Positions 51,247 to 60,190 of a stretch of DNA of 64,000 bases are shown here, piece by piece. The stretch lies in NCBI GenBank assembly GCA_028280405.1, contig JANQLW010000022.1, positions 1 to 64,000 on the forward strand, given 5' to 3'. Below the pieces are notes generated by a model. The model was not told the DNA's origin, made no database searches, and worked only from the letters and a program-made list of their open reading frames with translations. Every line of letters begins with the position of its first letter. The stretch's first letter is position 1. The DNA comes from Bacteroidales bacterium (GTDB lineage: Bacteria; Bacteroidota; Bacteroidia; Bacteroidales; GCA-2711565). The position numbers and the translations under genes were made by a program.

Positions 51247-53085
51247 TTACTCAACCGTAACAGACTTTGCTAAATTTCTTGGTTGATCTACATTACAGCC
51301 TCGCTTAACTGCAATATGGTAGGATAGCTTTTGAAGAGGTATTGTTGCTAACAATGGAACCAGCATTTCTTCAGTTTCAGGTATTTCAATGACATAATCT
51401 GCCAATTCCTTTACTTCTGTATCTCCTTCAGTAACAATAGCTATAATTTTTCCTTTACGGGCCTTAACTTCCATAATATTACTTACAACCTTTTCATAAG
51501 TACCCCGGTTAGTGGCAATAAAAACAACCGGCATATCTTCATCAATTAAGGCAATAGGGCCATGTTTCATTTCAGCTGCCGGATATCCTTCTGCATGGAT
51601 ATATGAAATTTCTTTAAGCTTTAAAGCTCCTTCTAATGCTACAGGGAAATTATATCCTCTACCTAAATAAAGAAAATTTGCTACGTCTTTAAAACGCTCT
51701 GCAATCTCTTTTACTTGCGAACTTGTTTTTAAGGTCTTTTCTACTTTTTCAGGAATAATATTCAGCTCCGTAATAATCTCATGGAAACGGGTTGTTGAAA
51801 TTGTACCTCTACTTTGGGCAAGATGTAAAGCCATCAAGGTTAAAACAGTAACTTGTGCCGTAAAAGCTTTAGTAGAAGCTACTCCTATTTCTGGTCCTGC
51901 ATGAGTGAAGGCTCCGGCATGTGTAGCTCTGGCAATAGAAGAACCAACAACATTACATACACCAAAAATTGTTGCACCTTTTGACTTTGCCAATTCAATT
52001 GCAGCTAAGGTATCTGCTGTTTCGCCTGACTGAGAAATTGCAATTACGATATCATCTTCTGATAAAACAGGGTTTCTGTATCTGAATTCAGAAGCATATT
52101 CAACTTCTACTGGAATTCTGGCTAAATCTTCAAACAAATATTCCCCAACCAAACCTGCATGCCATGAAGTTCCACAGGCAATGATGATGATTCGCTTAGC
52201 ATTTTTCAATTTATGCTCATACTCTATCATTCCACCCATACTGATTAAATTTTGTTCCAAATTTAATCTGCCTCTAAAACTATCCCGTATGGATTTGGGT
52301 TGCTCATATATTTCCTTTAGCATAAAATGCTCAAAGCCTCCTTTTTCAAGTTGGTTAATATTCAACTCTAATTCCTGAACATATGGAGTTTTATCTTTAT
52401 TTTTAACTGTTTTAACAACTAATGGTTCATCTTTTTTTATAAGGGCAACATCTTCATCTTCCAGATAAACAACATGTTTTGTGTATTCAATAATAGGTGA
52501 AGCATCAGAAGCTAAAAAGTATTCACCTTTTCCTACGCCAATTACAAGTGGGCTTCCTTTACGGGCAGCTACCAATAAATTTGGCTCATGTTTCGAAACA
52601 ATCACTATTGCATAAGCCCCGATTACTTGATTAAGGGCAATACGAACAGCTTCAAATAAATTCACCTGTTCATTCTTTTGGATATCCTCAATTAAATAAA
52701 TAAGAACTTCTGAATCGGTATCACTTTCAAAAACATAACCTCTGTTTATTAATTCTTTCTTAATAGAAGCATAATTCTCAATAATACCATTATGAATGAT
52801 GGCTAAATCATTATTTTGTGAGTAATGAGGGTGGGCATTAACATTATTGGGTTCTCCGTGAGTAGCCCAACGGGTATGGGCAATTCCAATTTTCGAATCA
52901 ATTGGTTTTTTCCCAATAAAATCTTCAAGGTCAGCAACTTTTCCTTTACACTTATAAACATCAACTTTACCGTTAAGCAATGCAACTCCGGCACTGTCAT
53001 AACCTCTGTATTCTAATCTTTTCAGACCATTTATAAGGATTGGATAAGCCTGTTTGTCTCCAATATAACCTACAATTCCGCACAT
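51247..53085 (-). CDS. glmS: Glutamine-fructose-6-phosphate transaminase (isomerizing)
   Basis: First enzyme of UDP-GlcNAc synthesis. The 612-residue protein begins MCGIVGYIGD (nucleophile Cys2 after Met removal), followed by a class II glutaminase domain (about 1-230) and two SIS sugar-isomerase domains (IIIACGTSWHAGL, SQSGETADTLAAI, GRGYNFPVALEGALKLKEIS). It ends with the conserved DQPRNLAKSVTVE. No glmS-type ribozyme is visible upstream. Confidence 0.97.
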   Translation of the reverse strand: MCGIVGYIGDKQAYPILINGLKRLEYRGYDSAGVALLNGKVDVYKCKGKVADLEDFIGKKPIDSKIGIAHTRWATHGEPNNVNAHPHYSQNNDLAIIHNGIIENYASIKKELINRGYVFESDTDSEVLIYLIEDIQKNEQVNLFEAVRIALNQVIGAYAIVIVSKHEPNLLVAARKGSPLVIGVGKGEYFLASDASPIIEYTKHVVYLEDEDVALIKKDEPLVVKTVKNKDKTPYVQELELNINQLEKGGFEHFMLKEIYEQPKSIRDSFRGRLNLEQNLISMGGMIEYEHKLKNAKRIIIIACGTSWHAGLVGEYLFEDLARIPVEVEYASEFRYRNPVLSEDDIVIAISQSGETADTLAAIELAKSKGATIFGVCNVVGSSIARATHAGAFTHAGPEIGVASTKAFTAQVTVLTLMALHLAQSRGTISTTRFHEIITELNIIPEKVEKTLKTSSQVKEIAERFKDVANFLYLGRGYNFPVALEGALKLKEISYIHAEGYPAAEMKHGPIALIDEDMPVVFIATNRGTYEKVVSNIMEVKARKGKIIAIVTEGDTEVKELADYVIEIPETEEMLVPLLATIPLQKLSYHIAVKRGCNVDQPRNLAKSVTVE

Positions 53086-53166
53086 AATGATGACTGTTTT
53101 TATAAAAAAAACTTTAAACTACTACTTTTTTCTTAAAGCTAAAATAAAATATTTAAAAGAATAATA

Positions 53167-54558
53167 CTACTCAATAATCGAATAAGTAACCTCTAACCTA
53201 AATCTATTATCAAAGAATTCAGAATTTACAGGGTCGAATCCTCTAAAGATTAAACGACTATATCCATTAGTTTCACTACCGGAAAACAATACCAAACCCA
53301 ACTCATTTTCGTCTTTATTCTGTAGTACTTCCTGAACATAACGAGTAAGTCTGAATCTATATTCCTTATTGGTAGTATCAATGGAACCACCTAAATGGAC
53401 TCCCCTACCGCCATCTACATAATAATCCGGCACAACAGTAGTAGTGTCATTTATATGTCTTAACCCAATATTCAAACCGGTAGGATTAAATATATTTAAA
53501 TCAGTTAACTCATCATCTTCTCCATATGATAAAATTAACTCCGCTTTATTAATAATAATATTACCTATATCATTCAAACTTTTTAAATGAGGAAAATCGA
53601 AATGAACCCGGGTACCTGCAAGTGGCTGAATATATAATTTTTCTTTTGAGGACTCCTTATTAATATTATTAATTTGATTCAATAAATCCGTTTCAGCTCC
53701 TTCAAAGTTCATATGATCATGCTTATTAAGCCATGCACTATAATTTGGGATTATCACAAAATCAAATTCTTTGAGATTTGCATCTTCATTATCTTCCTTA
53801 GTATAAAAAGTCAACTTTGTATCCACACTGGTCATATTAAATCCAACTAAGGCACCGGTTTCACCATCACTAGGATCTACTTTTATATGAATACCATTAA
53901 CCAATTTAACAAATTCATCTAAATTAACCAATGAAGTATCCGTATGTAATGAAGTACTATCAAGATTCCACAAATTGGTTACAAATAAATTTTCAACCGG
54001 GATTTTCATTCTCACTTCTAAAGAAGGTCTAACAGAAACTGAGGTATCTGTTTTTAGTGGAGTAGGGTTATAAGTATGACTTACAATTGGAACAGGATTA
54101 TATTGAAGTTCATGATTCGAATAATAAAGCCCTCCTCTTTCAAATGGTTCGGTTATCTCATGTATATGAATGGTTTGTGTTGTTAAAGTATCCCCATAAT
54201 ATGATTTAGAATATTTTAAAGAAAATACTACAGAATCAAGAACATATCCGTCAAATCCTTTAAATGAAAATGCATCAGGGATAAGCTGAGCATAGGTACT
54301 CGAAACAACTTTTCCGAAAACAGGATCATTTAAAAATCCAATAAGGTTTTCGGCTTGGCCAGTTGTCAAAACTGAATCAACTTTTACGGAATAAGCATTC
54401 ATACTCATCGTATCAATTCTATTTAGATCACTTAATGGTCCGTTAGGAACTAAATCAGCACCTATTTGACTTGTTTTATCAGTACACGCAGAGATAAGAA
54501 TGATACCTACTATTCCTGATAAAGCTATGTTTTTAGCTAAAAGCTTTACTATTCTCAA
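53167..54558 (-). CDS. DUF4270 family lipoprotein
   Basis: A 463-residue lipoprotein (lipobox ILISAC) of the DUF4270 family, widespread in Bacteroidetes and usually located between a GT5-like gene and glmS, exactly as here. Beta-rich with no known catalytic motif. Function not established. Gap of about 30 bases to the gene before it. Confidence 0.85.
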   Translation of the reverse strand: MRIVKLLAKNIALSGIVGIILISACTDKTSQIGADLVPNGPLSDLNRIDTMSMNAYSVKVDSVLTTGQAENLIGFLNDPVFGKVVSSTYAQLIPDAFSFKGFDGYVLDSVVFSLKYSKSYYGDTLTTQTIHIHEITEPFERGGLYYSNHELQYNPVPIVSHTYNPTPLKTDTSVSVRPSLEVRMKIPVENLFVTNLWNLDSTSLHTDTSLVNLDEFVKLVNGIHIKVDPSDGETGALVGFNMTSVDTKLTFYTKEDNEDANLKEFDFVIIPNYSAWLNKHDHMNFEGAETDLLNQINNINKESSKEKLYIQPLAGTRVHFDFPHLKSLNDIGNIIINKAELILSYGEDDELTDLNIFNPTGLNIGLRHINDTTTVVPDYYVDGGRGVHLGGSIDTTNKEYRFRLTRYVQEVLQNKDENELGLVLFSGSETNGYSRLIFRGFDPVNSEFFDNRFRLEVTYSIIE

Positions 54559-54590
54559 TTTAAATAATTTTAAGTAGTTAATGCTCAGAA

Positions 54591-55400
54591 TTAGTTTCCT
54601 AATAATTCATCATAAAACTTATTATAAGCATCTAAATATGTTTCCTCCGGATGGTATTCAAGATATGGCTTCCCGGAAGCTTTAAGATATGCTTCAACTT
54701 CAGGATTTATTTCTTCGCTTCCAATAATCAAACCATCAGCATAATCAATTGCAGCCTTATTCACATTCACAAAACCACTTTCTCTATACTGATTAACATG
54801 GTCATCGTTAATACCTTCCATTTTTATTTTTTCTGCAAAACCTTTATCTAAACCTTCTGTAAATTCATCATTGTAAATAGAATAAACAACTTTGGTTTCA
54901 CTAAATAAAGGGTTTTCACTAAAGGCCGTTTTTAGGTAAAGAGGGGTTAAGCTTGTAAACCAACCATGACAGTGAACAACATCAGGAGCCCAGCCTAATT
55001 TCTTAACTGTTTCTAATACTCCTCTTGAAAAGAAAATAGCTCTTTCATCATTGTCGTTAAAAAACTTATTATTCTTATCTCTCAAAGTAAATTTACGCTG
55101 GAAATAATCTTCATTATCTATGAAGTAAATTTGCATACGGGCTTGTTGAATAGAAGCAACTTTTATAATAAGAGGATGGTCTGCATCATCAATAATTAAA
55201 TTCATTCCTGAAAGCCTGATTACTTCATGTAATTGATTTCGTCTTTCATTGATGCAACCATAGCGTGGCATAAATGTTCTGATTTCTTTTCCCCTTTCCT
55301 GGATTCCCTGGGGTAAATATCTTCCAATTTTCCCCATAGGGGTTTCCTCTAAATACGGTGTAATTTCTTGTGCTACAAATAAAACCCTGGCCTTTTGCAT
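54591..55400 (-). CDS. Standalone GT5-like (starch/glycogen synthase) N-terminal domain protein
   Basis: A 269-residue protein resembling only the N-terminal Rossmann domain of GT5 starch/glycogen synthases (VLFVAQEITPYLEETPMGKI, VVHCHGWFTSLTPLYLKTAF). The ADP-glucose-binding KTGGL motif is replaced by MGKIGRYL and the C-terminal domain is absent, so glycogen-synthase activity is unlikely. The short form is conserved in Bacteroidetes next to DUF4270-glmS. Its role is unknown. Confidence 0.8.
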   Translation of the reverse strand: MQKARVLFVAQEITPYLEETPMGKIGRYLPQGIQERGKEIRTFMPRYGCINERRNQLHEVIRLSGMNLIIDDADHPLIIKVASIQQARMQIYFIDNEDYFQRKFTLRDKNNKFFNDNDERAIFFSRGVLETVKKLGWAPDVVHCHGWFTSLTPLYLKTAFSENPLFSETKVVYSIYNDEFTEGLDKGFAEKIKMEGINDDHVNQYRESGFVNVNKAAIDYADGLIIGSEEINPEVEAYLKASGKPYLEYHPEETYLDAYNKFYDELLGN

Positions 55401-55419
55401 AATATAAATTTTTAATGTG

Positions 55420-55427
55420 CAAAATTA
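55420..55427 (-). promoter_or_regulatory. Promoter -7 box for the GT5-like/DUF4270 genes
   Basis: Minus-strand TAATTTTG matches TAnnTTTG, 19 bases before the start. Confidence 0.6.
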
Positions 55428-55546
55428 GTAAATTTTTGCTAAAATTCCATGTATCAAAAAGAAAGCCGCTGAAATACATCTTTTTTACAGACTTATTTTC
55501 AGCAGCTTAAGAAAATTTCGTTTAACTTCTTTTAACAAAAGAATGC

Positions 55547-56458
55547 TTACCCTCTTTTGAATAAAGCCTTAATAATCAGCCACGCCATCTTTGGATTTTC
55601 TTTTAAACGACGGGTTGAATAAGCAAACCATTGCTCGCCATAAGGAACATAAATACGCATTCGATGCCCTTTGTCTAAAATAGATTGGCGTAACTCCGGA
55701 GTTACTCCGTACAGCATTTGGAATTCATACATCTCTTTAGGAACATTATATTTTTCAATAAGTTTATAAGCTCCTTCTACCAATGGCACATCATGTGTGG
55801 CAATACCCGGATAAATATTGTTTTGGAACATATATTCCAAGTCAGTTAAGAAATGCTCATTGATTTCATGGTATTTTTTGTAAGCAATTTCAGCAGGTTC
55901 AACATAAATACCTTTACACAATCTATAGTTGATCGGATTCTCTTTATCATTAAGGTCTTGTAAAGCTTTAATATCATCAAGTGTACGTTTAAGGTATGCC
56001 TGAAATACTAATCCGACATTTTTAGGGAACTCTTCTTTTAATCTTCTGAAAATATCAATTTCCAAATCTACACACTGTGAGTCTTCCATATCAACTCTCA
56101 CAAAATTATTATAGGAAGCAGCTTTAGCAACAATTTCTCTGATATGCTGGTAACATACTTCTTTATCCAATAACAAACCGAACATTGTTGGTTTTAAAGA
56201 ATAATTACCATTCACATCTCTCTTTTCTACAGTATCGATAATATCTAAATAGGTATTCTTATTTTCTTCAGCTTGCTCCAGCTTTGTAATAAATTCACCT
56301 AATAGGTCAATCGTTACCATCATTCCTTTAGAATTAAGGTCTTTTGATACCTTAATCGCTTCTTCAATATTTTTGCCTGCAATATATCTTTTAGAAAATA
56401 CCCATACCAAGCTCTTAGGCATGTATGGCAATAAGGCTGCAATTAGTTTATTAAACAT
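55547..56458 (-). CDS. Proline dehydrogenase
   Basis: Flavoenzyme oxidising proline to pyrroline-5-carboxylate and passing electrons to quinone. Monofunctional 303-residue form with the FAD/substrate barrel pattern: NYNNFVRVDMEDSQCVDLEI, RLCKGIYVEPAEIAY, YPGIATHDVPLVEGAY, YEFQMLYGVTPELR and RIYVPYGEQWFAYSTRRLKE. No P5C dehydrogenase domain. Single gene, own promoter with a leader of about 100 bases. Confidence 0.94.
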   Translation of the reverse strand: MFNKLIAALLPYMPKSLVWVFSKRYIAGKNIEEAIKVSKDLNSKGMMVTIDLLGEFITKLEQAEENKNTYLDIIDTVEKRDVNGNYSLKPTMFGLLLDKEVCYQHIREIVAKAASYNNFVRVDMEDSQCVDLEIDIFRRLKEEFPKNVGLVFQAYLKRTLDDIKALQDLNDKENPINYRLCKGIYVEPAEIAYKKYHEINEHFLTDLEYMFQNNIYPGIATHDVPLVEGAYKLIEKYNVPKEMYEFQMLYGVTPELRQSILDKGHRMRIYVPYGEQWFAYSTRRLKENPKMAWLIIKALFKRG

Positions 56459-56563
56459 AACTCAAACAATTTTTAGGTCTAAATAAATTAATTTTCGAAA
56501 TTCCGAACCCGATAATAATATTGATAAAGAGTATATAACAATATAGAAGCTCCCGAATTTCTG

Positions 56564-56571
56564 CAAATATA
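56564..56571 (-). promoter_or_regulatory. Promoter -7 box for proline dehydrogenase
   Basis: Minus-strand TATATTTG matches TAnnTTTG. Confidence 0.55.
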
Positions 56572-56806
56572 AAAATTGTTTAATACTAATTGTTATTTTT
56601 TTCACATTAGATTTAAAAAAAAACTGAGTTTATATTCAGACTCATCTACATTCAAATCATTTAAACCTTTTGCTAATTAATGATGATAAATTATTTATGA
56701 ACAATCAAAATATCATTTTAGATTTTTGATCTTCAATTAATTTTGTTGACTGTTAATAAAATAAGGATGTTGTTAATAAATATTTGTTATTCATAATTTT
56801 AATATT

Positions 56807-56814
56807 TATTTTTG
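56807..56814 (+). promoter_or_regulatory. Promoter -7 box for DUF177-rpmF-plsX-fabH
   Basis: TATTTTTG matches TAnnTTTG, 25 bases before the start codon. Confidence 0.65.
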
Positions 56815-56839
56815 CAGGCCGAAAAAAAGAAGGTAAATT

Positions 56840-57361
56840 TTGGGAAAACAAAAAGATTTTATCATCCCCTTTGTTGGGCTGGGTTTAGGGTTTCATGAAT
56901 TTACTTACGAAGTAAATGATGTGTTCTTTGAGAATTTTGAATATTCGGAAATAAAGAAGGGCAATGTAAACGTTTCCCTTTCTTTTGAAAAGCAAGAAAG
57001 CATGTTTGTTTTAGATTTTCAAATAAAAGGGACTGTAAATATTGAATGTGACAGATGTTTGGAAGATTACAATCAGGATATTAGTTCAAGTCAGCAATTA
57101 ATTATACAGTTTGGGGAAACTTATAATGAAGAGTCTGACGAAATTATTACGATTCCTGAAAATGCTTATGAAATAGATGTTGCACCTTATATATACGAAT
57201 ACATTCATTTATCATTACCTATACGTCGAGTTCATTCTGGGTTAAAAGATGGTTCTTCAGGATGCAATCAAAAGGTAATCAAAAAACTCAATGAACATTC
57301 AGAAAGTGAACAAACAGATCCCCGATGGGATGTATTAAAGAAACTGAAAGAAAAATTATAA
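56840..57361 (+). CDS. DUF177 (YceD-like) protein, TTG start
   Basis: A 173-residue member of the YceD/DUF177 family, which precedes rpmF in most bacteria and is implicated in 23S rRNA metabolism. Conserved features: CDRCLEDYNQDI, DIVAPYIYEYIHLSLPIRRVH region (here as IDVAPYIYEYIHLSLPIRRV) and the C-terminal DPRWDVLKKLKEK. Translation starts at TTG because no ATG fits; AGAAGG lies 6 bases upstream as a ribosome-binding site. First gene of the operon with rpmF, plsX and fabH. Confidence 0.88.
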   Translation: MGKQKDFIIPFVGLGLGFHEFTYEVNDVFFENFEYSEIKKGNVNVSLSFEKQESMFVLDFQIKGTVNIECDRCLEDYNQDISSSQQLIIQFGETYNEESDEIITIPENAYEIDVAPYIYEYIHLSLPIRRVHSGLKDGSSGCNQKVIKKLNEHSESEQTDPRWDVLKKLKEKL

Positions 57362-57381
57362 TTAAAATAACATAATTAAAA

Positions 57382-57567
57382 ATGGCACATCCAAAACGTA
57401 AAATTTCGAAAACTCGCAGAGATAAAAGAAGAACTCATTATAAAGCTGTAGCTCCAACACTTTCTACTTGTTCGAATTGCGGTGCATCTGTAAAATACCA
57501 TACTGTATGTTCAGAGTGTGGATACTACAAAGGCAAATTAGCGATTGAAAAAGCAGAAATTGAATAA
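57382..57567 (+). CDS. rpmF: Ribosomal protein L32
   Basis: A 61-residue ribosomal protein: MAHPKRKISKTRRDKRRTHY, then a zinc ribbon with CSNCGASVKYHTVCSECGYY. All four Cys are present, so this is the zinc-binding form. Second gene of the operon. Confidence 0.97.
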   Translation: MAHPKRKISKTRRDKRRTHYKAVAPTLSTCSNCGASVKYHTVCSECGYYKGKLAIEKAEIE

Positions 57568-57592
57568 TCCGATCCGGAGTAAATAATTTTTA

Positions 57593-58537
57593 ATGAAAGT
57601 TGGAATAGATGTAATGGGGGGCGACTTTGCCCCTAAGTCAACTATTGAAGGAGCCATATTAGCTCAAAAAGAGATAGGTACGTCTGATCATATTGTATTA
57701 GTTGGTGATGAAACCATTATCAGAGAAGAACTTTCCAAACGTAATGAATCAGCTTCTGATTATGAGATTGTTCATGCTTCAGAAGTGATCAGCATGGGAG
57801 AACATCCCCTTAAAGCTTTTAAGACCAAAACAGATTCAAGTATTAATAACGGTTTTCGTTTATTAAAAGAAGGCCGCATTGATGCATTTTCCAGTGCCGG
57901 TAACAGTGGGGCTATCCTGATAGGATCCATTTATAGCCTGGAAGCTGTTCCCGGAATTATTCGCCCATGTATTGCAGCTATCCTTCCTAAAGAAAACGGA
58001 GGTATTACTATATTATTAGATGTAGGTACAAATCCTGACCCCAAACCGGATGTAATGTACCAGTTTGCCATACTTGGCTCTATCTATGGAAAATTTGTTC
58101 ATGGTATTAAAAACCCTAAAGTCGGATTGTTAAATATTGGTGAAGAAGAAGAAAAAGGAAATTTGTTAAGCCAAAGTGCTTTTCAAATGATGAAAGGGTC
58201 CAATGACTTCAATTTCATTGGTAACGTTGAAGGCAGAGACTTATTAAATGATAAGGCAGATATTATCGTTTGTGACGGATTTACCGGTAACGTTGTTCTA
58301 AAACAAATTGAAGCAATGTACCAATTAATGATATCAAAGGGCTTACATAATGATAATTTCATTAAGCGGTTCAATTATGAAATCTATGGGGGAACTCCTG
58401 TATTGGGGATCAACTCATCAGTCGTAGTTGGGCATGGAATCTCCAGTGCATTGGCGATAAAGAATATGATACTGCTTTCTAAAGAAATTAAAAAAGCAGG
58501 CTTGTCTCAAAAAATATACGGCGCATTAAAGAACTAA
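57593..58537 (+). CDS. plsX: Phosphate acyltransferase PlsX
   Basis: Converts acyl-ACP to acyl-phosphate for phospholipid synthesis. The 314-residue protein starts VGIDVMGGDFAPKSTIEGAI and shows SAGNSGAIL, LDVGTNPDPKPD, LLNIGEEEEKGN and CDGFTGNVVLKQIE, all family blocks. Normal length. Between rpmF and fabH as in many bacteria. Confidence 0.96.
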   Translation: MKVGIDVMGGDFAPKSTIEGAILAQKEIGTSDHIVLVGDETIIREELSKRNESASDYEIVHASEVISMGEHPLKAFKTKTDSSINNGFRLLKEGRIDAFSSAGNSGAILIGSIYSLEAVPGIIRPCIAAILPKENGGITILLDVGTNPDPKPDVMYQFAILGSIYGKFVHGIKNPKVGLLNIGEEEEKGNLLSQSAFQMMKGSNDFNFIGNVEGRDLLNDKADIIVCDGFTGNVVLKQIEAMYQLMISKGLHNDNFIKRFNYEIYGGTPVLGINSSVVVGHGISSALAIKNMILLSKEIKKAGLSQKIYGALKN

Positions 58538-58549
58538 CAGAATAAAAAT

Positions 58550-58557
58550 TAACTTTG
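58550..58557 (+). promoter_or_regulatory. Internal promoter -7 box for fabH
   Basis: TAACTTTG matches TAnnTTTG, 22 bases before fabH; suggests fabH is also transcribed on its own. Confidence 0.5.
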
Positions 58558-58579
58558 CCCTTTTTAAAAATAAATTTTC

Positions 58580-59578
58580 ATGACAAAAATTAATGCAGCA
58601 ATAACTGGTATTCAAGGTTGGGTTCCCGATTTCATTTTAACAAATGAAATGTTAGCCAATATGGTTGATACGAGTGATGAATGGATTACCACACGTACAG
58701 GAATCAAGGAAAGACATATTTTAAAAGGAGAAGGATTAGGAACATCTGATCTAGCCGCACCGGCCGTTAAACAATTACTGGAAAAAACAGGTACTTCAGC
58801 TGATGAAATTGATATGCTTATTTGTGCTACAGTTACTGCTGATATGCAATTCCCTGCAACAGCAAATATAATTTGTGACAAAGTAGGTATCAAAAACGCA
58901 TTTAGTTATGATCTTAATGCTGCATGTTCAAGCTATATCTATGCATTAACTACTGCTGCAAAATTTATTGAATCAGGATCTCACAAAAAAGTAATTGTTG
59001 TTGGTGCCGATAAAATGTCATCCATCGTTGATTATGAAGATCGTCAAACTTGTGTAATTTTTGGGGATGCAGGAACAGCAACATTGCTAGAGCCTACTAC
59101 AGAAGAAATAGGTGTTATGGACTCTATTCTTAAATCTGATGGATCCGGGAAAATTCACCTGCACCAAAAAGCAGGAGGCTCTGTAAAACCGGCTTCTCAT
59201 GAAACAATTAACGCCAGAGAACATTTTATATATCAGGAAGGCCAGGCAGTATTTAAATTTGCGGTTACGAATATGGCTGACGTTTCAGTTGAAATTATGG
59301 AAAAAAATAATTTAAAAGCTGAAGATATTGCTTATCTGGTACCTCACCAGGCTAACTTGCGTATTATTGATGCTACTGCTCGCAGAATGGGTGTTGATAA
59401 AGAGCAGGTAATGATTAATATTTCACGTTATGGAAATACCACTTCCGCTACAATTCCATTATGTTTATGGGAATGGGAAAACAAACTGAAAAAAGGAGAT
59501 AATGTTATTTTATCTGCATTTGGAGGTGGATTTACCTGGGGTTCTATCTGGCTTAAGTGGGCTTATGATCCCAAATAA
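58580..59578 (+). CDS. fabH: 3-oxoacyl-ACP synthase III
   Basis: Starts fatty-acid synthesis by condensing acyl-CoA with malonyl-ACP. The 332-residue protein has the catalytic triad: Cys in [12 protein letters not shown], His in [11 protein letters not shown], Asn in [13 protein letters not shown]. Other blocks: [18 protein letters not shown] and [16 protein letters not shown]. Last gene of the operon, followed by a terminator. Confidence 0.96.
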   Translation: MTKINAAITGIQGWVPDFILTNEMLANMVDTSDEWITTRTGIKERHILKGEGLGTSDLAAPAVKQLLEKTGTSADEIDMLICATVTADMQFPATANIICDKVGIKNAFSYDLNAACSSYIYALTTAAKFIESGSHKKVIVVGADKMSSIVDYEDRQTCVIFGDAGTATLLEPTTEEIGVMDSILKSDGSGKIHLHQKAGGSVKPASHETINAREHFIYQEGQAVFKFAVTNMADVSVEIMEKNNLKAEDIAYLVPHQANLRIIDATARRMGVDKEQVMINISRYGNTTSATIPLCLWEWENKLKKGDNVILSAFGGGFTWGSIWLKWAYDPK

Positions 59579-59604
59579 GATTGAAAACTATTATTAAAAT
59601 ATTT

Positions 59605-59638
59605 AAAAGCAGTTTCAAAAAATCGGAACTGCTTTTTT
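59605..59638 (+). terminator. Terminator after fabH
   Basis: AAAAGCAGTT and AACTGCTTTT pair across TCAAAAAATCGG, ending in a T-run. Confidence 0.8.
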
Positions 59639-59659
59639 ATACCGCTTCTTAATTGATAT

Positions 59660-59667
59660 TATATTTG
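59660..59667 (+). promoter_or_regulatory. Promoter -7 box for the GNAT gene, implying leaderless mRNA
   Basis: TATATTTG matches TAnnTTTG. Only CAAC separates it from the ATG at 59672, the same TTTGCAACATG junction as at glyS. Confidence 0.6.
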
Positions 59668-59671
59668 CAAC

Positions 59672-60097
59672 ATGAGAGCAGAAAGATTTACCACAGCTAA
59701 CAAAAAGCTTTACAATATTGCATTCGGCATACGTAAAGTAGTTTTTATGGAAGAGCAAAACACACCACTCGAACTAGAAAAAGAATTTGAAGATGAAGCT
59801 ATTCATTATCTTGTTTTTAATGAAGAAGGAGAAGCAATGGCTACTGCCAGATGGCGTGAAGTTGAAGCCGGTATAAAACTGGAACGCTTTGCTGTTCTTA
59901 AAGAACACCGAAAAAAAGGGGTTGCTAACTTTATTCTAAACCATATACTGAATGAACCCGAAATTCAAGGAAGATATGTTTATTTGCATTCTCAGGCATC
60001 AGCTTCAGAATTCTATCGTAAAAATGGATTCCAGGTCATGGGCAATGTTTTTATGGAAGCAGGGATTGAACATTATAAAATGGTGCTGAAAAAGTAA
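59672..60097 (+). CDS. GNAT-family acetyltransferase
   Basis: A 141-residue N-acetyltransferase of the ElaA/YjcF-like kind: IRKVVFMEEQNTPLELEKEF, the acetyl-CoA loop LERFAVLKEHRKKGVANFIL (R/Q-x-x-G-x-A form) and the C-terminal HSQASASEFYRKNGFQVMGN. Substrate unknown. Own promoter; converges on the PHP gene across a perfect hairpin. Confidence 0.85.
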   Translation: MRAERFTTANKKLYNIAFGIRKVVFMEEQNTPLELEKEFEDEAIHYLVFNEEGEAMATARWREVEAGIKLERFAVLKEHRKKGVANFILNHILNEPEIQGRYVYLHSQASASEFYRKNGFQVMGNVFMEAGIEHYKMVLKK

Positions 60098-60103
60098 TAT
60101 ATA

Positions 60104-60188
60104 GAACACGAATGACACGGATTAGACTGATCTACGCTGATTTAATTATTATCTGTGAAAATCAGTCTAATCCGTGTCATTCGTGTTC
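60104..60188. repeat. Perfect 28-bp inverted repeat between convergent genes
   Basis: 60104-60131 and 60161-60188 are exact reverse complements around 29 bases; the core ATCCGTGTCATTCGTGTTC is a word often repeated in unrelated bacterial genomes. It starts 6 bases after the GNAT stop and ends 2 bases before the PHP gene stop, so it may end both transcripts. Confidence 0.75.
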
Positions 60189-60190
60189 CA

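Larger units (their letters stand above)
56459..56839. other. Intergenic region between divergent genes
   Basis: 381 bases, very AT-rich, without a coding frame. Contains the promoters of proline dehydrogenase (56564-56571, minus) and the DUF177 operon (56807-56814, plus); otherwise nothing distinctive. Confidence 0.6.

Noticed and set aside
53086-53166. glmS ribozyme upstream of glmS
   Set aside because: The leader is only about 80 bases, AT-rich, and shows none of the conserved ribozyme core.
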